DNA from: Ceratobasidium sp. AG-K
Taxonomy: Eukaryota > Basidiomycota > Agaricomycetes > Cantharellales > Ceratobasidiaceae
Direction: 5' to 3'
Length of the DNA stretch: 64,000 nt
Assembly (NCBI GenBank): GCA_037039685.1
Contig: JAWNGF010000011.1
Coordinates: 186,001 to 250,000 of the forward strand
Shown: positions 54,825-64,000 of the stretch, one piece after another
Layout: every line of letters starts with the position of its first letter
Numbering within the stretch: the stretch's first letter is position 1
Program-made: the position numbers and the translations under genes
Notes under the pieces: model-generated
Databases searched by the model: none
The model's input: only the letters and a program-made list of their open reading frames with translations
What the model was told of the DNA's origin: nothing

Positions 54825-56223
54825 AGAGCCCCTTAATTATGCCCCGTAAAAGTAGCTAACTGATTTAAGTTATGAATCGCAAAGGACGCTGACGATCCCC
54901 TTCACAGGCCGTGCTATAGGCTCCAAATCTACTTTAGGCATTAGCAAGCTGTCGATATCGTTATTGTATCTATTCTCGTCCCTCGCCCCCAAGGGCTCTC
55001 TCGCTTAAATTATGTTAGGATTGAATTGTTTTTTTAATATTCTATTTATATGCTTAATGTAGCCGTCAGGCGATCATCGCTGCCCCAAGTCCCGACCAAC
55101 GCCCTAAATCATGGGTTGCTCAGCTCTTTCGGAACGGTTGTACGAAGCCTTCCGAACTTCACAGTACACGCGCATCAACTCGCTGAACTGTTTATTCAAG
55201 GAGCAAAAACCTATATGGTATATCACGGTGCCGGGCCGTAACAAATGCTTGGCATTTTTTCATGCCTCCAGCGGGCTTCAAAATGCATATAACCTGCCTA
55301 CATTGGGGTCACAATATCGAAGTTTGTCTGAGAAATGGTCTAGTAGAACATAACAGTACACTTATATTGTTTAAACGTGCTGGTTGATACGTGGCACCCA
55401 ATCAAATGCTCATTTTGATCTCAGCGTATCCTAGAACGCATAATTCTCTCCACGTGCAGAGACTGCTAACAGCCGACCTCGTTTGAATGCCCATCCGTGA
55501 GGGGCTATTAATCGGCACTGGGAAGAGCACAGGCGGGACTTAATTTTGGTATGCCATAGGTATATACATAGACTCCGAACACGTACAGGACCGAGGATGG
55601 TGCAATTCATGATGAGCGTGAAACGCGCGACGAGCGAACAGTGCTGCAACATCATTTGCTCGAGGCCGCGGGCGCTAGTATTGAATAGTGATCTCGGCAT
55701 CTCAATGTTCCCTAACGTGTCATTGGCAGATTATAGATAGGGGCCTCACCGGGCAGCCACGTGAGATCAAGCGTGCCGGGGAGACCACAAGGCCGAATCT
55801 CAAATAGCCTCTCAGTAGGTCATCGCGAGCAACCTAGGCGCCAGCGCTTACCACACCCTGCTTATCGGGGCTCATGCATCGATACAACAACCTCGATAAC
55901 CACAACTCATGTTCAGTCGGTTTTGCCCATCGACGGAAATCTCAATCCATTATTTCCGGCTTACCAGCCTCACCAAGGAAACTTGTTACAACGACAACTT
56001 ACAAAGCGACAACCAGGCTGAAAGACCAACGAAACCAAGATCGGGGAATGTAGGACAAGAATGTACACGAGAGTCGAGAATAACGAGTGGAATGATGAAA
56101 ATGGGTGTGTGGTTTATACGGGTGTGATTAGAAACAGGAAGTCCGGTACGCAGTCTGAATGAATGATATGGTTTCCAGTGTCAAGGCGGCGCGGCGCCCA
56201 AGAGCAGGTGAAGAGCTGCGCGT
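54825..56223. other. intergenic region
   Basis: No gene, repeat or RNA recognised. Confidence 0.45.
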
Positions 56224-58803
56224 TCAAAACATAAACGCGGCCTCGCTGAGGCGCCGACTTTCTTCGTCCTCAATAGCTCCCGCCGCTGCTTGAATGTCAC
56301 CCGCAGTGTATATTGTCGGGCTCAGTGCTTCACGTTGGGGGCCTGCATCAGCCAACAAAGTCGACGAGCGTTGGGTACCCAGCAGTCGCGAGGTCCTGTT
56401 GCCGCCGGAGGGCGCCATGAGGGTGGACGAACGTTTTGGCCCCGCAGAGGGAAGCCCCAAGAGACGAGAAGAGGTAGCACTGCGAGGTACAGTCGGGCTT
56501 GTGGGCTGAATGCAAGGCGTTAATTATCCACCAGCAACCAACTAATGTAACACTTACCGGGGGCGGGAGGTCCCCAATAGCGCTCTTCCGTTTCCCGAAC
56601 CCGGCACTCAAAAACGACATGGTCTTGCTCCGCTTTGGAGCGGCCAACCGAGCAGACTCTGCCTTTTCCTCTTCCACCAACTGTTTCTCGGCAAACGCGT
56701 AAAATCCACACTCATCCTCGTGCTCGCTGTCCGAATCGTCATCGTCGCGCTGCTTTCCAAACGTCGTGGCCTCTTCGACGACCGGAAGTGGGCTAAGCGG
56801 GGGTTCATCGCCCGTCTCGACCGGGCTGGTTACTTCCAGTGAGGCTCGCGAGTCTCGCCGGCTTTCGTCGCCCTCGAGGACCGAGTCCAGTTTGGGGGAT
56901 TTACTCCTCATGCGACCCTTGCCACCATTCACCTCCAACGACCTCCCACGCCGCTCCTCGCCCTCTTCCCAATCCTCGACCATCAGGCTAGGACTGCTCG
57001 GACCCCCGAATGTGAAACTGGCCATATCAGGATGACCAGGGAATCGGACGGATTTAGGGGTTGCAGGTCCACGAGTGGAAGGCGCGGTCGACAAGCTCCT
57101 TCCCCCCGCAGTAGACATCGAGCTCGTGCGAGCCATAGAAGCTCCATCACTCCGTGGCGAGGTAACGATCGAGCCATCATCGGCTTCTGGGAGTAGAGAT
57201 ACGCTCGAAGGCGATGGAGATGGAGGAAGGGGAACTCGAGCGCCATCTACGCCCAACGTGTCGCTACTCCTGCGAGTAAACTCGAGGCCGTCGAGATCGT
57301 CAAACTGATGGGCCGGTGTGAGAAGGATAGAGGGCGATGGTGGGGGAATGCATTCTTCGCTAGCAGACGTTTCAACCAGCAAGCCGGACTCGTTCGACAC
57401 CAAAGGACGATATGGATTGTTGCCGGCCAGGTTCGACGCAGGGCTCGTAGGCAATGGAGACGCTGGGAGAGGGACACGATAGGGGTTGTTTGTCCCAAGA
57501 GTAGGCACGACAATCTGAGGGGGCCTTGGGCGTTGCTTGGATTCCCGCTTGGACGTGGCGATAGTGCTACCAGCTCCCGCATCGTTTGCTAGGCTCTCGC
57601 TCTGACCGTCGGTTTGGGTTTCATCAACGGCCGCAATAGGAGTGACTGCCAGCCATTGGCTAATTCGGTCACCCGCTTCATCTCGCGACCAGTCGCCCAG
57701 TAATGACACCTGGAGCTGAGGAGGCTGTTCACTCGACTTCGATCGAACCTCGGATGCCTGGTCGAGTCCAACCTCTTCATTGGCCGCGATCAGATCTTGT
57801 GCTGGCGTGGAGACACGGGTGCCTTGACCTCCCCGAGAAGCTGATCCTGGAGGGACGCCCTGATACGCAGTACTGTTCAGAGGAAGAGAGTTACCATCAA
57901 GTTCTGCTTTCGTGTCCACGGTCATGTGGGGCTCCAAACGAATGTCATCGTCCTCCGCATCGACCCATTCCCCCTCATCCTCATCAACCCCTCCGGCCTC
58001 AACGGTAGCCGCCGAGGCTGTAATATCGCTGACCTGTGTCTTAGCTTGAGGACAGTCAGGGTTTAGATCTATATTAGATTCGACGATAATGTCCGAAACC
58101 TTGACCGGATCGGCCGGTGTATCGACAAAGGTTACGCGCGACCCTGGAGAAGGAGAACGCAGAGATGGAGAGCGTGGCGGTGCGGATGGTGCAAGATTAC
58201 CAGTGGCCAGAGTTGCCGTGATGCCGTTTGGAGGAGCAGAGACTGTGGCGAGGGGGAAAGGAGTGGCAAGCCCGGGCTGATATTTGGGGGCCTTGGAACG
58301 ACCGCGGAAACGACTGGTAAGCTTGCTAAAGAAGGATTTGGAGGAAGCAGGACTAATGGGACTAGTGACTGAAGGCGGAATGGCTTCGGCTGTGGATGGT
58401 TGAGCTGCGTCGTTTGTCCAGGTCGTCTGAGCGGCGGGGGCTGTTTGAGGAGCACTTTGTAGAGTTTATTAGTGAGCAATGAACCAATGAATAACGTTAC
58501 ATACCTCTCTGTAATCAAGGCGCTGATCCGCTTGCTGTTTCGACGAGATGCGCTAGGGGCCCGTTTCACGCTAGCTCCGCGACGAACACCCGACTGAGAC
58601 CGGCGTACGCTTGCTCCTCTGTGCAACCCTCCCGCTGCGCTTGGTGCGCGTCGTAGGGCCGCAGAATTACGAACGGAAACACGTCGCGTGCTGGTTTTCC
58701 TTCCCACAACACTCGCTCGCTTGTTCAGCTGCTCGCCGGTCTTCAAAGGTTTACCACTCCGTCCAATACGAATCGTGAAACGGCGTTTAGAAATGTCGAT
58801 CAT
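56224..58803 (-). CDS. Ser/Pro/Arg-rich protein of unknown function
   Basis: Three exons: 58803-58505, 58454-56558, 56505-56224 (introns 50 and 52 nt), total 2478 nt, 825 residues. N-terminus MIDISKRRFTIRIGRSGKP, then a strongly basic region with RR/S repeats (GASVRRSQSG, GASVKRAPSA) that looks like a phosphorylation-rich or nuclear segment. A long low-complexity Ser/Pro middle follows (SPISPASSKSFF, PPRSPSLRSPSPGS), with acidic patches (VDEDEGEWVDAEDDD, DDDDSDSEHEDECG). Near the end of exon 2 is FYAFAEKQLVEEEKAE followed by MSFLSAGFGKRKSAIGDLPPP. No catalytic domain, signal peptide or membrane helix seen. Probably mostly disordered; I cannot assign a family. The open frame, matched splice phases and lack of stops support a real gene. 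Confidence 0.82.
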
Positions 58804-59761
58804 TGAGGGCCAATCAAGTAAAAGGAGTGTGCGGGGGCAGGAGAGGCAACAGACCAGTCAAGAAAACGGCCGGGTGAGGAGGAGAGCGGAACGTTGAGGC
58901 TCTTATGTTCGGGGACCCCACATTCTTCAGGGTCTCTCGACACCAAAGTGATCACATGGCTTGGCGCCGTTGCAAATGTTAGGGATCGGGCATCCTTCTT
59001 GGGATCTTATTTCTGCAGTTTTAAGAAGGAATGTGTTCCCAGTGTTGTTCCCTATAATTCTGCGTACATATCAACCGGGCACCATCGCTGTTGCTTCGAG
59101 GTGCGTCCAATATGTGACAACGGGTATGTCTTCATATACGAAGCTCTGCTGAAACTGATTTGCATTTGGGTTCCTGGGCCGGTCAGCCCGGTTCCGATAT
59201 GCGCGGGCAGACATGTGCAAACCTGTGTGCCAACCGTAGGGGAATCACTCTAACCGCCAATATTAAACAACCGGACTCTCGATATGTCGAACGCTTGGCA
59301 GCTGGACGAACCGGTGGGTGAGGCATAAAAATCAGATTTTTTTTAAACAACCAAACGATCTCGGACTTCTAACCAAGTGTTCCATCAACAAGACACACAT
59401 CTTATTAAAGCTATGCAAGTCGCGGCATAGAATGTCCGTAAATGGCCTTCACGAATGATATCTCCCAAAGATAATCAATGTTGTACATAATGAACTCACA
59501 CGCCGATCTCAACCAACAGGGGTGCCCGTCAATTATCATAAACAGGGACCTGGATAAAACGGGTTAAGAGCTGGTTCCGACGTCCGATATTTGGGATTTT
59601 CAGCTGGAACGGTCGCGAAAGGAAAAGCCACGTCCGGTCCTCATCAAAAGATGGCTCGGAAAAGAAGAGGGACAAGGGAATGTCATTAACTTTGTATACA
59701 CATGTGTTAGTCAGATTCCCACATCGCGAAGGGGCGGTGTGCTCACCAGTATCAACAGAAT
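58804..59761. other. intergenic region
   Basis: Presumed promoter of the Ser/Pro-rich gene and 3' UTR of the mL54 gene. A longer minus frame at 59529-59963 overlaps the mL54 exon in a different phase and is not a gene. Confidence 0.5.
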
Positions 59762-60167
59762 CTACTGGCTCTTCATGAAATTTTGTAATCGAATTTTCTC
59801 CCGGTTCTCCTTCCTCCTTTCCTTCTGTGAAGTTCCGTCGCCCGGCTTGGCTTCGTCGAGCACAGTCCATAGCCAGGCTGGGTACTCTGAGTCCTCTTGA
59901 GCGAGAACCGGAGGTTGGCCTTTGAGCCAGGTGAGCCCTGTAAGGTTCGTATTTGCCGGGCACGAGGACGCTGGCAGTGCTCCGTCTAAGTCAATGCGGT
60001 AGAAGTCAAACAAAAGTCTAGATCTCACTCGGTGCCTTAGGGGCGGCAGCGGAGGGCGTAGGGGCAGAGGCTGTTTTTTCAGCAGAGCTCGACGAAAATC
60101 TGATTATACATCTTGAGCGGTTTACAGACGTTGGGATTCTAGTTCTCAGTACAAGTCGTGCCGACAT
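59762..60167 (-). CDS. MRPL37: mitochondrial large-subunit ribosomal protein mL54 (MRPL37 family)
   Basis: Component of the mitochondrial 54S subunit. Two exons: 60167-60029 and 59985-59762, intron 43 nt, total 363 nt, 120 residues. The N-terminus MSARLVLRTRIPTSVNRSR is Arg/Ser/Thr-rich without acidic residues, as expected for a mitochondrial targeting peptide. An Ala/Pro-rich linker follows. The family signature is clear: ASSCPANTNLTGLTWLKGQ, then PPVLAQEDSEYPAWLW and a basic helix KERRKENREKIRLQN. The length is normal for fungal members. It is divergently transcribed from ASF1. Confidence 0.93.
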
Positions 60168-60350
60168 GTCGATGGATGTGATCGGGGGAGCGAAATGATT
60201 TGCCCTCACGTGACGCGAAGCGCCGCCAATGTTGTTTGATAGCGACGTGACGCGCCACTTCTCAGCCGCTGTTTACCATCACCTTGTCTTATTACTTCAC
60301 TTGTTCCCCGCCACTCTCGCAAAAACCACCAACACCTAAACTATTCTATC
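60168..60350. promoter_or_regulatory. 183-bp bidirectional promoter, mL54/ASF1
   Basis: Separates the two divergent start codons. It contains a palindromic E-box TCACGTGA at 60206-60213 and a CCAAT box at 60226-60230, plus a second ACGTGAC near 60245. These are common fungal elements (Cbf1/USF-like and HAP complex sites). Joint control of both genes is inferred from the geometry. Confidence 0.65.
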
Positions 60351-61077
60351 ATGTCTATCGTTACGATTCGGGATGTCACTTTTCTCAACAACCCGGCCAA
60401 ATTCCAAGATCCTTACTACTTCAAGGTGACCTTCGAATGTATAGCTCCTCTCAAAGAAGGTAAGTTTATCTCCAGGATGTCATGATCGGAGCTGTTTCTA
60501 ATTCAACGTGCATCTAGATTTGGAGTGGAGGGTGATCTTTGTAGCCTCGCCCGACCGAGAGGAGCTCGACCAGGAACTAGATGACTGCATGGTTGGACCA
60601 GTACCGCCGGGTGTCAACGCTTTCGATTTCGAAGCAAATCCACCCAACCCTGCCAGCATACCCAAAGAAGACGTTCTGGGCGTCGCAGCGGTCATTTTAA
60701 CTGGGCTTTACAAGGACCAAGAGTTTGTTCGAGTAGGATACTATCAAAACACGGAATACGACTCGGAGGAGATGAATGAAAACCCGCCGGCAGAGATTGA
60801 CTTCTCCAGACTGCGTCGAGAATTGGCGGCCAAGCCTCGTGTAACTAGGTTTAATATCAAGTGGTGAGTCGTTATGGACGCTTGCGCCTACGCGCGGTAC
60901 TGACACAGGAGATGGTTCAATAGGGACACGGACATTCCTTCCACGCCGGCTCCTCCCGCGGTACCTTCACCCGCACCTGAAAACTCTACTAGTAGTGCCC
61001 CGGGTGCTCCACTCGCTCGAGACCCTTCGGCGTATGGTCTTTCCGCTGCGTCTGCATCAGTGCCCGCAGCGTCATGA
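60351..61077 (+). CDS. ASF1: histone chaperone ASF1
   Basis: H3-H4 chaperone acting in replication-coupled and replication-independent nucleosome assembly in the nucleus. Three exons: 60351-60459, 60518-60863, 60924-61077 (introns 58 and 60 nt), total 609 nt, 202 residues. Starts [18 protein letters not shown] as in all ASF1 proteins. Exon 2 has [18 protein letters not shown], the histone-binding core around [29 protein letters not shown] and ENPP. The Ig-like core ends at RVTRFNIKW. The C-terminal tail is a short Pro/Ala/Ser-rich stretch. Divergent with the mL54 gene. Identification is secure. Confidence 0.97.
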
Positions 61078-61409
61078 ATATGAAACCGTTGTTGCGGGTT
61101 CACTTTTTTATCTCAGGTGGTTGTATGACAGGACGCTTTGGATAGATGTGTGTGTTTGGATAATACCGGTCCGTTCCCCTAGTTGCATTGTGCTGTCTTT
61201 TGTCTGTCTCACAATATAATGTCTATATCCTTACACCTTATCTGGCCGCTACACAACGATGCTGCTTAGTCATCGGCATTGCAGTTTTGGAATATACCAG
61301 CTGGTTCTGACCACATCATCTCCGTCATAATCTCATTGCTATGAAGTGTTAATTCGGTCTTTGGAACACCTGAAGCTGTATATATTGTACCTATAGGTGT
61401 ACATTCTCG
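61078..61409. other. intergenic region
   Basis: ASF1 3' flank and promoter of the F-box/ankyrin gene; a TATATATTG run at 61379-61387 lies about 25 bp upstream of that gene's start codon. No gene. Confidence 0.5.
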
Positions 61410-62332
61410 ATGTATACGAGCGAAGGACGAACCGGATTTTTGGATCTTCCACCAGAGGTAAGTGATTGCATATCGCCTTCGCGTGATATACTAACCTACT
61501 AAGCTAGCTCCTTTTTGACGTATTGGGATATTCTTCCTCTTCATCTCTACCTCTTGTCAACAAACACTTGTTACACACCTTCAAACATGCCCCACCATTC
61601 TGTCGCGCCCACTTTGTTCTAGGCCAACTCGCCGATTTACTCCCCATCACGGCCACGCCATCGGCTCCACAGCTAGTCATAGAAGGCGCGCTCTCTTATG
61701 CAATGTGCACCTTGACTACACTGGATGCTCTTGAACGCTTAGCTCCGCTTGCTGGTGTCTCCTCGGCTGCCTTGAAGTCAACCCACGTATCACCTGGCCG
61801 CTGGTTATTCCGCAATTTACACACTCAAGCCAAACCAAAAAGGCGTCGCAAGCCCGGTTCGATCTTTGCATCTGCCCCCGCTTCTTCCACCGCCGACCCC
61901 CGTTCCATTCCTCTTCCATTCCTCGAATCGCTGGCAAGCAGATATACGCTCTCGTTCCCTTTTCGCACTTCCGCTTTTGCCCTCTCAATGACCGTTCGAG
62001 CTGGGCCAGCTCAATACCCTCTCCTGCGCTTCCTGCTCAGCAGTGGTGCAGATCCCAGTGCGCAATCCTGCCTGCCACTTCAGATAGCCGCGACACTGGG
62101 CGACATCGAAGCACTCAAAATTATGATCGAGCCTTCTGATGCAGAGCGAGAGGCGCAGGAAGGAAAATTTAAACGAGGCAAGCGAAGGAGGGTGGAAGAC
62201 CGGGTACAGCCGACGACCAAAGTGCTGTTTGCAGCTGTCAAGGCGAAACACATTGGAGTGGCTGAGTGGCTGATGCGTGAAAAGGGACTGGTGCCGGATA
62301 TGGCGACTATGCAAATGCTGCAGATTGCTTGA
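61410..62332 (+). CDS. F-box protein with ankyrin-like C-terminus
   Basis: Two exons: 61410-61457 and 61508-62332, intron 50 nt, 290 residues. Splicing joins GFLDLPPE to LLFDVLGYSSSSSLPLVNKHLLHTF, giving a classic N-terminal F-box that exon 2 alone would hide. The middle has a basic KPKRRRKPGS segment. The C-terminal third holds ankyrin-like units: PLLRFLLSSGADPS, then SCLPLQIAATLGDIEALKIMIE, then KVLFAAVKAKHIGVAEWLMREKG. A predicted SCF substrate adaptor that reads its target through the repeats; substrate unknown. Unrelated in sequence to the F-box-like A-F family. The ATG was chosen because only it precedes the F-box in frame with a GTAAGT donor. Confidence 0.87.
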
Positions 62333-63509
62333 TTACTTTATGCCTTGGCAATGGATGTAGATACGACGGAAAGTCCACAGATTGGGTACCGCCCATAGTG
62401 AGGACATCGTTTGTGGAAGTTGCGCGCGCAACGACAGGATTGGCCAGTCACCGGGTTTTTCGTGTGGCGGGTTGGGGAGGGAGTCATTGCAGTGTTAGAT
62501 TCAAGTTGGCTTAGTACAATGCTCATTTTTAGAATCCATCGGGGGGTTATTCTCTTGACTCCCTCAAAGAAGATAGCTCTGTCTATCAAGGCATAGTAGC
62601 GAGCTACCGCAATACCAGCAGGGATGTACATGTATGTAGGAATGCTCCATTCGTCCACCCGGTTTTGTCGCCGGCACTACGAGTAACACCGCAATATTTT
62701 ATTCAAACATGTAGTGCGTACAAATCGGGGCGAGTTCCCCGACATAATGCCGGATGAAGTAGTATGTGCATTGGTTAGCCACAGATTCAGCCAGAGATAC
62801 CTAGTCAGGTACATCCCTAGCGCTGCCTAGAGGCCAGGAAACATATGCATGTGCTCACGTACGTACGGTATGTTTGTGAATGCATGCGACGTGTCGACGA
62901 CCACGCAGATCTGCAGGAGTGAATTATAATATGTAAGTTGAAAACTACATCTGAAGCGGATGGAAGAATGAGAAAAGCAGGTTGATTGCTGCTGTATACA
63001 TAATAAGAAATAGTATTATGGTAAAAGCATATATAGGCAATAGCGGAGCAGGTGTAGGAGTATATAGTAGTTGCAGCGATGGCACCGAAAAAATAAAGAG
63101 TTCAGCCATTAAGGATGCTGGACGAAAGGGGCAGTAAAACTACGATAAAATGAGTGCATTAAGGGCTTTCCCCTACCCAATGTGAGAAAGAGGAGAGCCA
63201 ACGAGTGGAACTGAAGTATATTAGATAGGGATATTGACTAATAATCGTCTTTTAGGTTTAGTTCCCGAAACGAACGAGGTGATAACGAGTGGAGTGGCAC
63301 ACGAGACCATCTGTGTACCTTGAAAACGAATAGAAAACCGACAAACATAAGGAGTGTGAGTTCGAAGTGCCCCAGAGTGATATGGTACCTGCGCGGTCGT
63401 CAGTTTGGGGCGAAAGTAAGATAGGGCTCGATTCTTGATCGAAATGTATTGCGAATGGAGACAACCGAAAAAGGACGCGTTTTGCTAAGTGTAGTCGAGG
63501 AGACGCCAC
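62333..63509. other. intergenic region
   Basis: No gene, RNA or repeat recognised; partly AT-rich between about 62920 and 63240. Confidence 0.45.
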
Positions 63510-63956
63510 TCAGGTTTTTGGGTGATTGAGTGGTGCGAAAGCACCAACATGATATGAGGAGACGCCACAGTGCAAGGGAGCAAACCAATCCATCCACTCG
63601 ATGGTCTCCATGGATGGTATAGCCTCCTTTATTATGGTGCTCGCGCTGCGCTCGGCCATCTTCGCCGCGTCAAAGAAAGCGTCGCGACAGAACGCACAAA
63701 TGTCAGGTCCAAAATCTTGTTCCGGTGCTTGATGATAAAACGAAATCAGCCGCGAGACCTCGGGAGGGGCATTAGCCTCGACGGTATGGTCCCAAAGATT
63801 GGCAAGCGCCTGTTGCCAGTCGATTTGAGCAGGAGCGACTTGTTTCTGAGTATGGTATGCGCGGTGTGCCAGTACCGTGGTGGCAGGGACAAGGTAAACT
63901 CCAAGTCTCAGGCTTTTAAGCATCTTGAGGGAAACGAGCTCTTGAGAAACTGAGTA
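63510..63956 (-). CDS. F-box-like/LRR-like protein, copy F, exon 3 only (runs off window)
   Basis: Last exon of a subfamily II gene; exons 1-2 lie beyond 64000. It reads SQELVSLKMLKSLRLGVYLVPATTVLAHRAYH, IDWQQALANLW and a CAFCRDAFFDAAK pair, then MDWFAPLHCGVSSYH, and ends LNHPKT. It aligns with exon 3 of copy E (LGIYLVPTSIVLAHRIYH, INWQQAISLA). The exon start at 63956 follows an AAG acceptor and is placed by comparison with E. No stops inside. Opposite strand to copies A-E. Confidence 0.75.
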   Translation of the reverse strand, partial: YSVSQELVSLKMLKSLRLGVYLVPATTVLAHRAYHTQKQVAPAQIDWQQALANLWDHTVEANAPPEVSRLISFYHQAPEQDFGPDICAFCRDAFFDAAKMAERSASTIIKEAIPSMETIEWMDWFAPLHCGVSSYHVGAFAPLNHPKT

Positions 63957-64000
63957 CTTCGCGGTATCAGGCACTGAACGCAAACGGGTGGCCGAAGACG

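Noticed and set aside
58132..58803. 223-codon minus-strand ORF read without splicing
   Set aside because: Only the first 100 residues are in the gene frame; the rest reads through the 50-nt intron into the wrong phase.
59529..59963. 144-codon minus ORF
   Set aside because: Overlaps the mL54 exon in the wrong phase; the YPAWLW family signature lies in the other frame.
63570..63953. 127-codon plus ORF at the right edge
   Set aside because: Antisense of F-box copy F exon 3.
1..64000. CRISPR arrays, operons, ribosome-binding sites, rRNA
   Set aside because: The window is eukaryotic with spliced genes; no regularly spaced repeats or rRNA-like sequence were seen.

Overview
The window is fungal nuclear DNA, most likely from an agaricomycete basidiomycete. 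Genes are split by many short GT-AG introns, mostly 43-65 nt. The conserved proteins are eukaryotic (ASF1, mitochondrial mL54, DCAF7/WDR68, an NFX1-type zinc-finger helicase). The retroelements and a locally expanded F-box-like family resemble what is reported from Rhizoctonia/Thanatephorus-type genomes; that genus-level guess is inference.

Layout. 1-5167: a full-length Ty1/copia element on the minus strand (256-5162) with apparently identical 268-bp LTRs, a GAACA target duplication, a half-tRNA primer site and one in-frame TGA in gag-pol. 5359-18560: three minus-strand genes: a 15-exon acyl-CoA synthetase/4-coumarate-CoA-ligase-like gene, a DCAF7 WD40 gene, and a ZNFX1-like helicase gene of more than 20 exons. 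20.3-54.8 kb: accessory zone. It holds four copies of one F-box-like subfamily (A and B look intact, C is a pseudogene, D is split by a retrotransposon), one copy of a second subfamily (E) and two relics. The zone also contains two related Ty3/gypsy chromovirus-like elements, a solo LTR of the same lineage and a nested solo LTR of another family. 56.2-62.3 kb: a Ser/Pro-rich unknown protein, a divergent mL54/ASF1 pair sharing a 183-bp promoter, and an F-box/ankyrin-like gene. 63.5-64 kb: the last exon of another F-box-like copy (F), cut by the window edge.

The most interesting material is in the gypsy elements. The younger one (40590-47808) shows a gag-pol -1 frameshift signal (GGGAAAA, 5-nt spacer, hairpin), a 12-nt LTR/PBS complementarity that fits Tf1-style self-priming, and a third same-strand ORF downstream of pol with no family I recognise. 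The older relative (29960-37758) has a badly broken gag-pol but keeps this third ORF full length, and its two LTRs differ at only one position that I can see. That pattern suggests a defective copy mobilised in trans, with ORF3 preserved. The younger element landed in exon 3 of F-box copy D, whose reading frame is continuous once the element and one target duplication are subtracted.

Exon borders were placed by hand from splice motifs and protein continuity. Joined lengths were checked for divisibility by three. Copy comparisons and family assignments are by eye; no searches or alignments were run.
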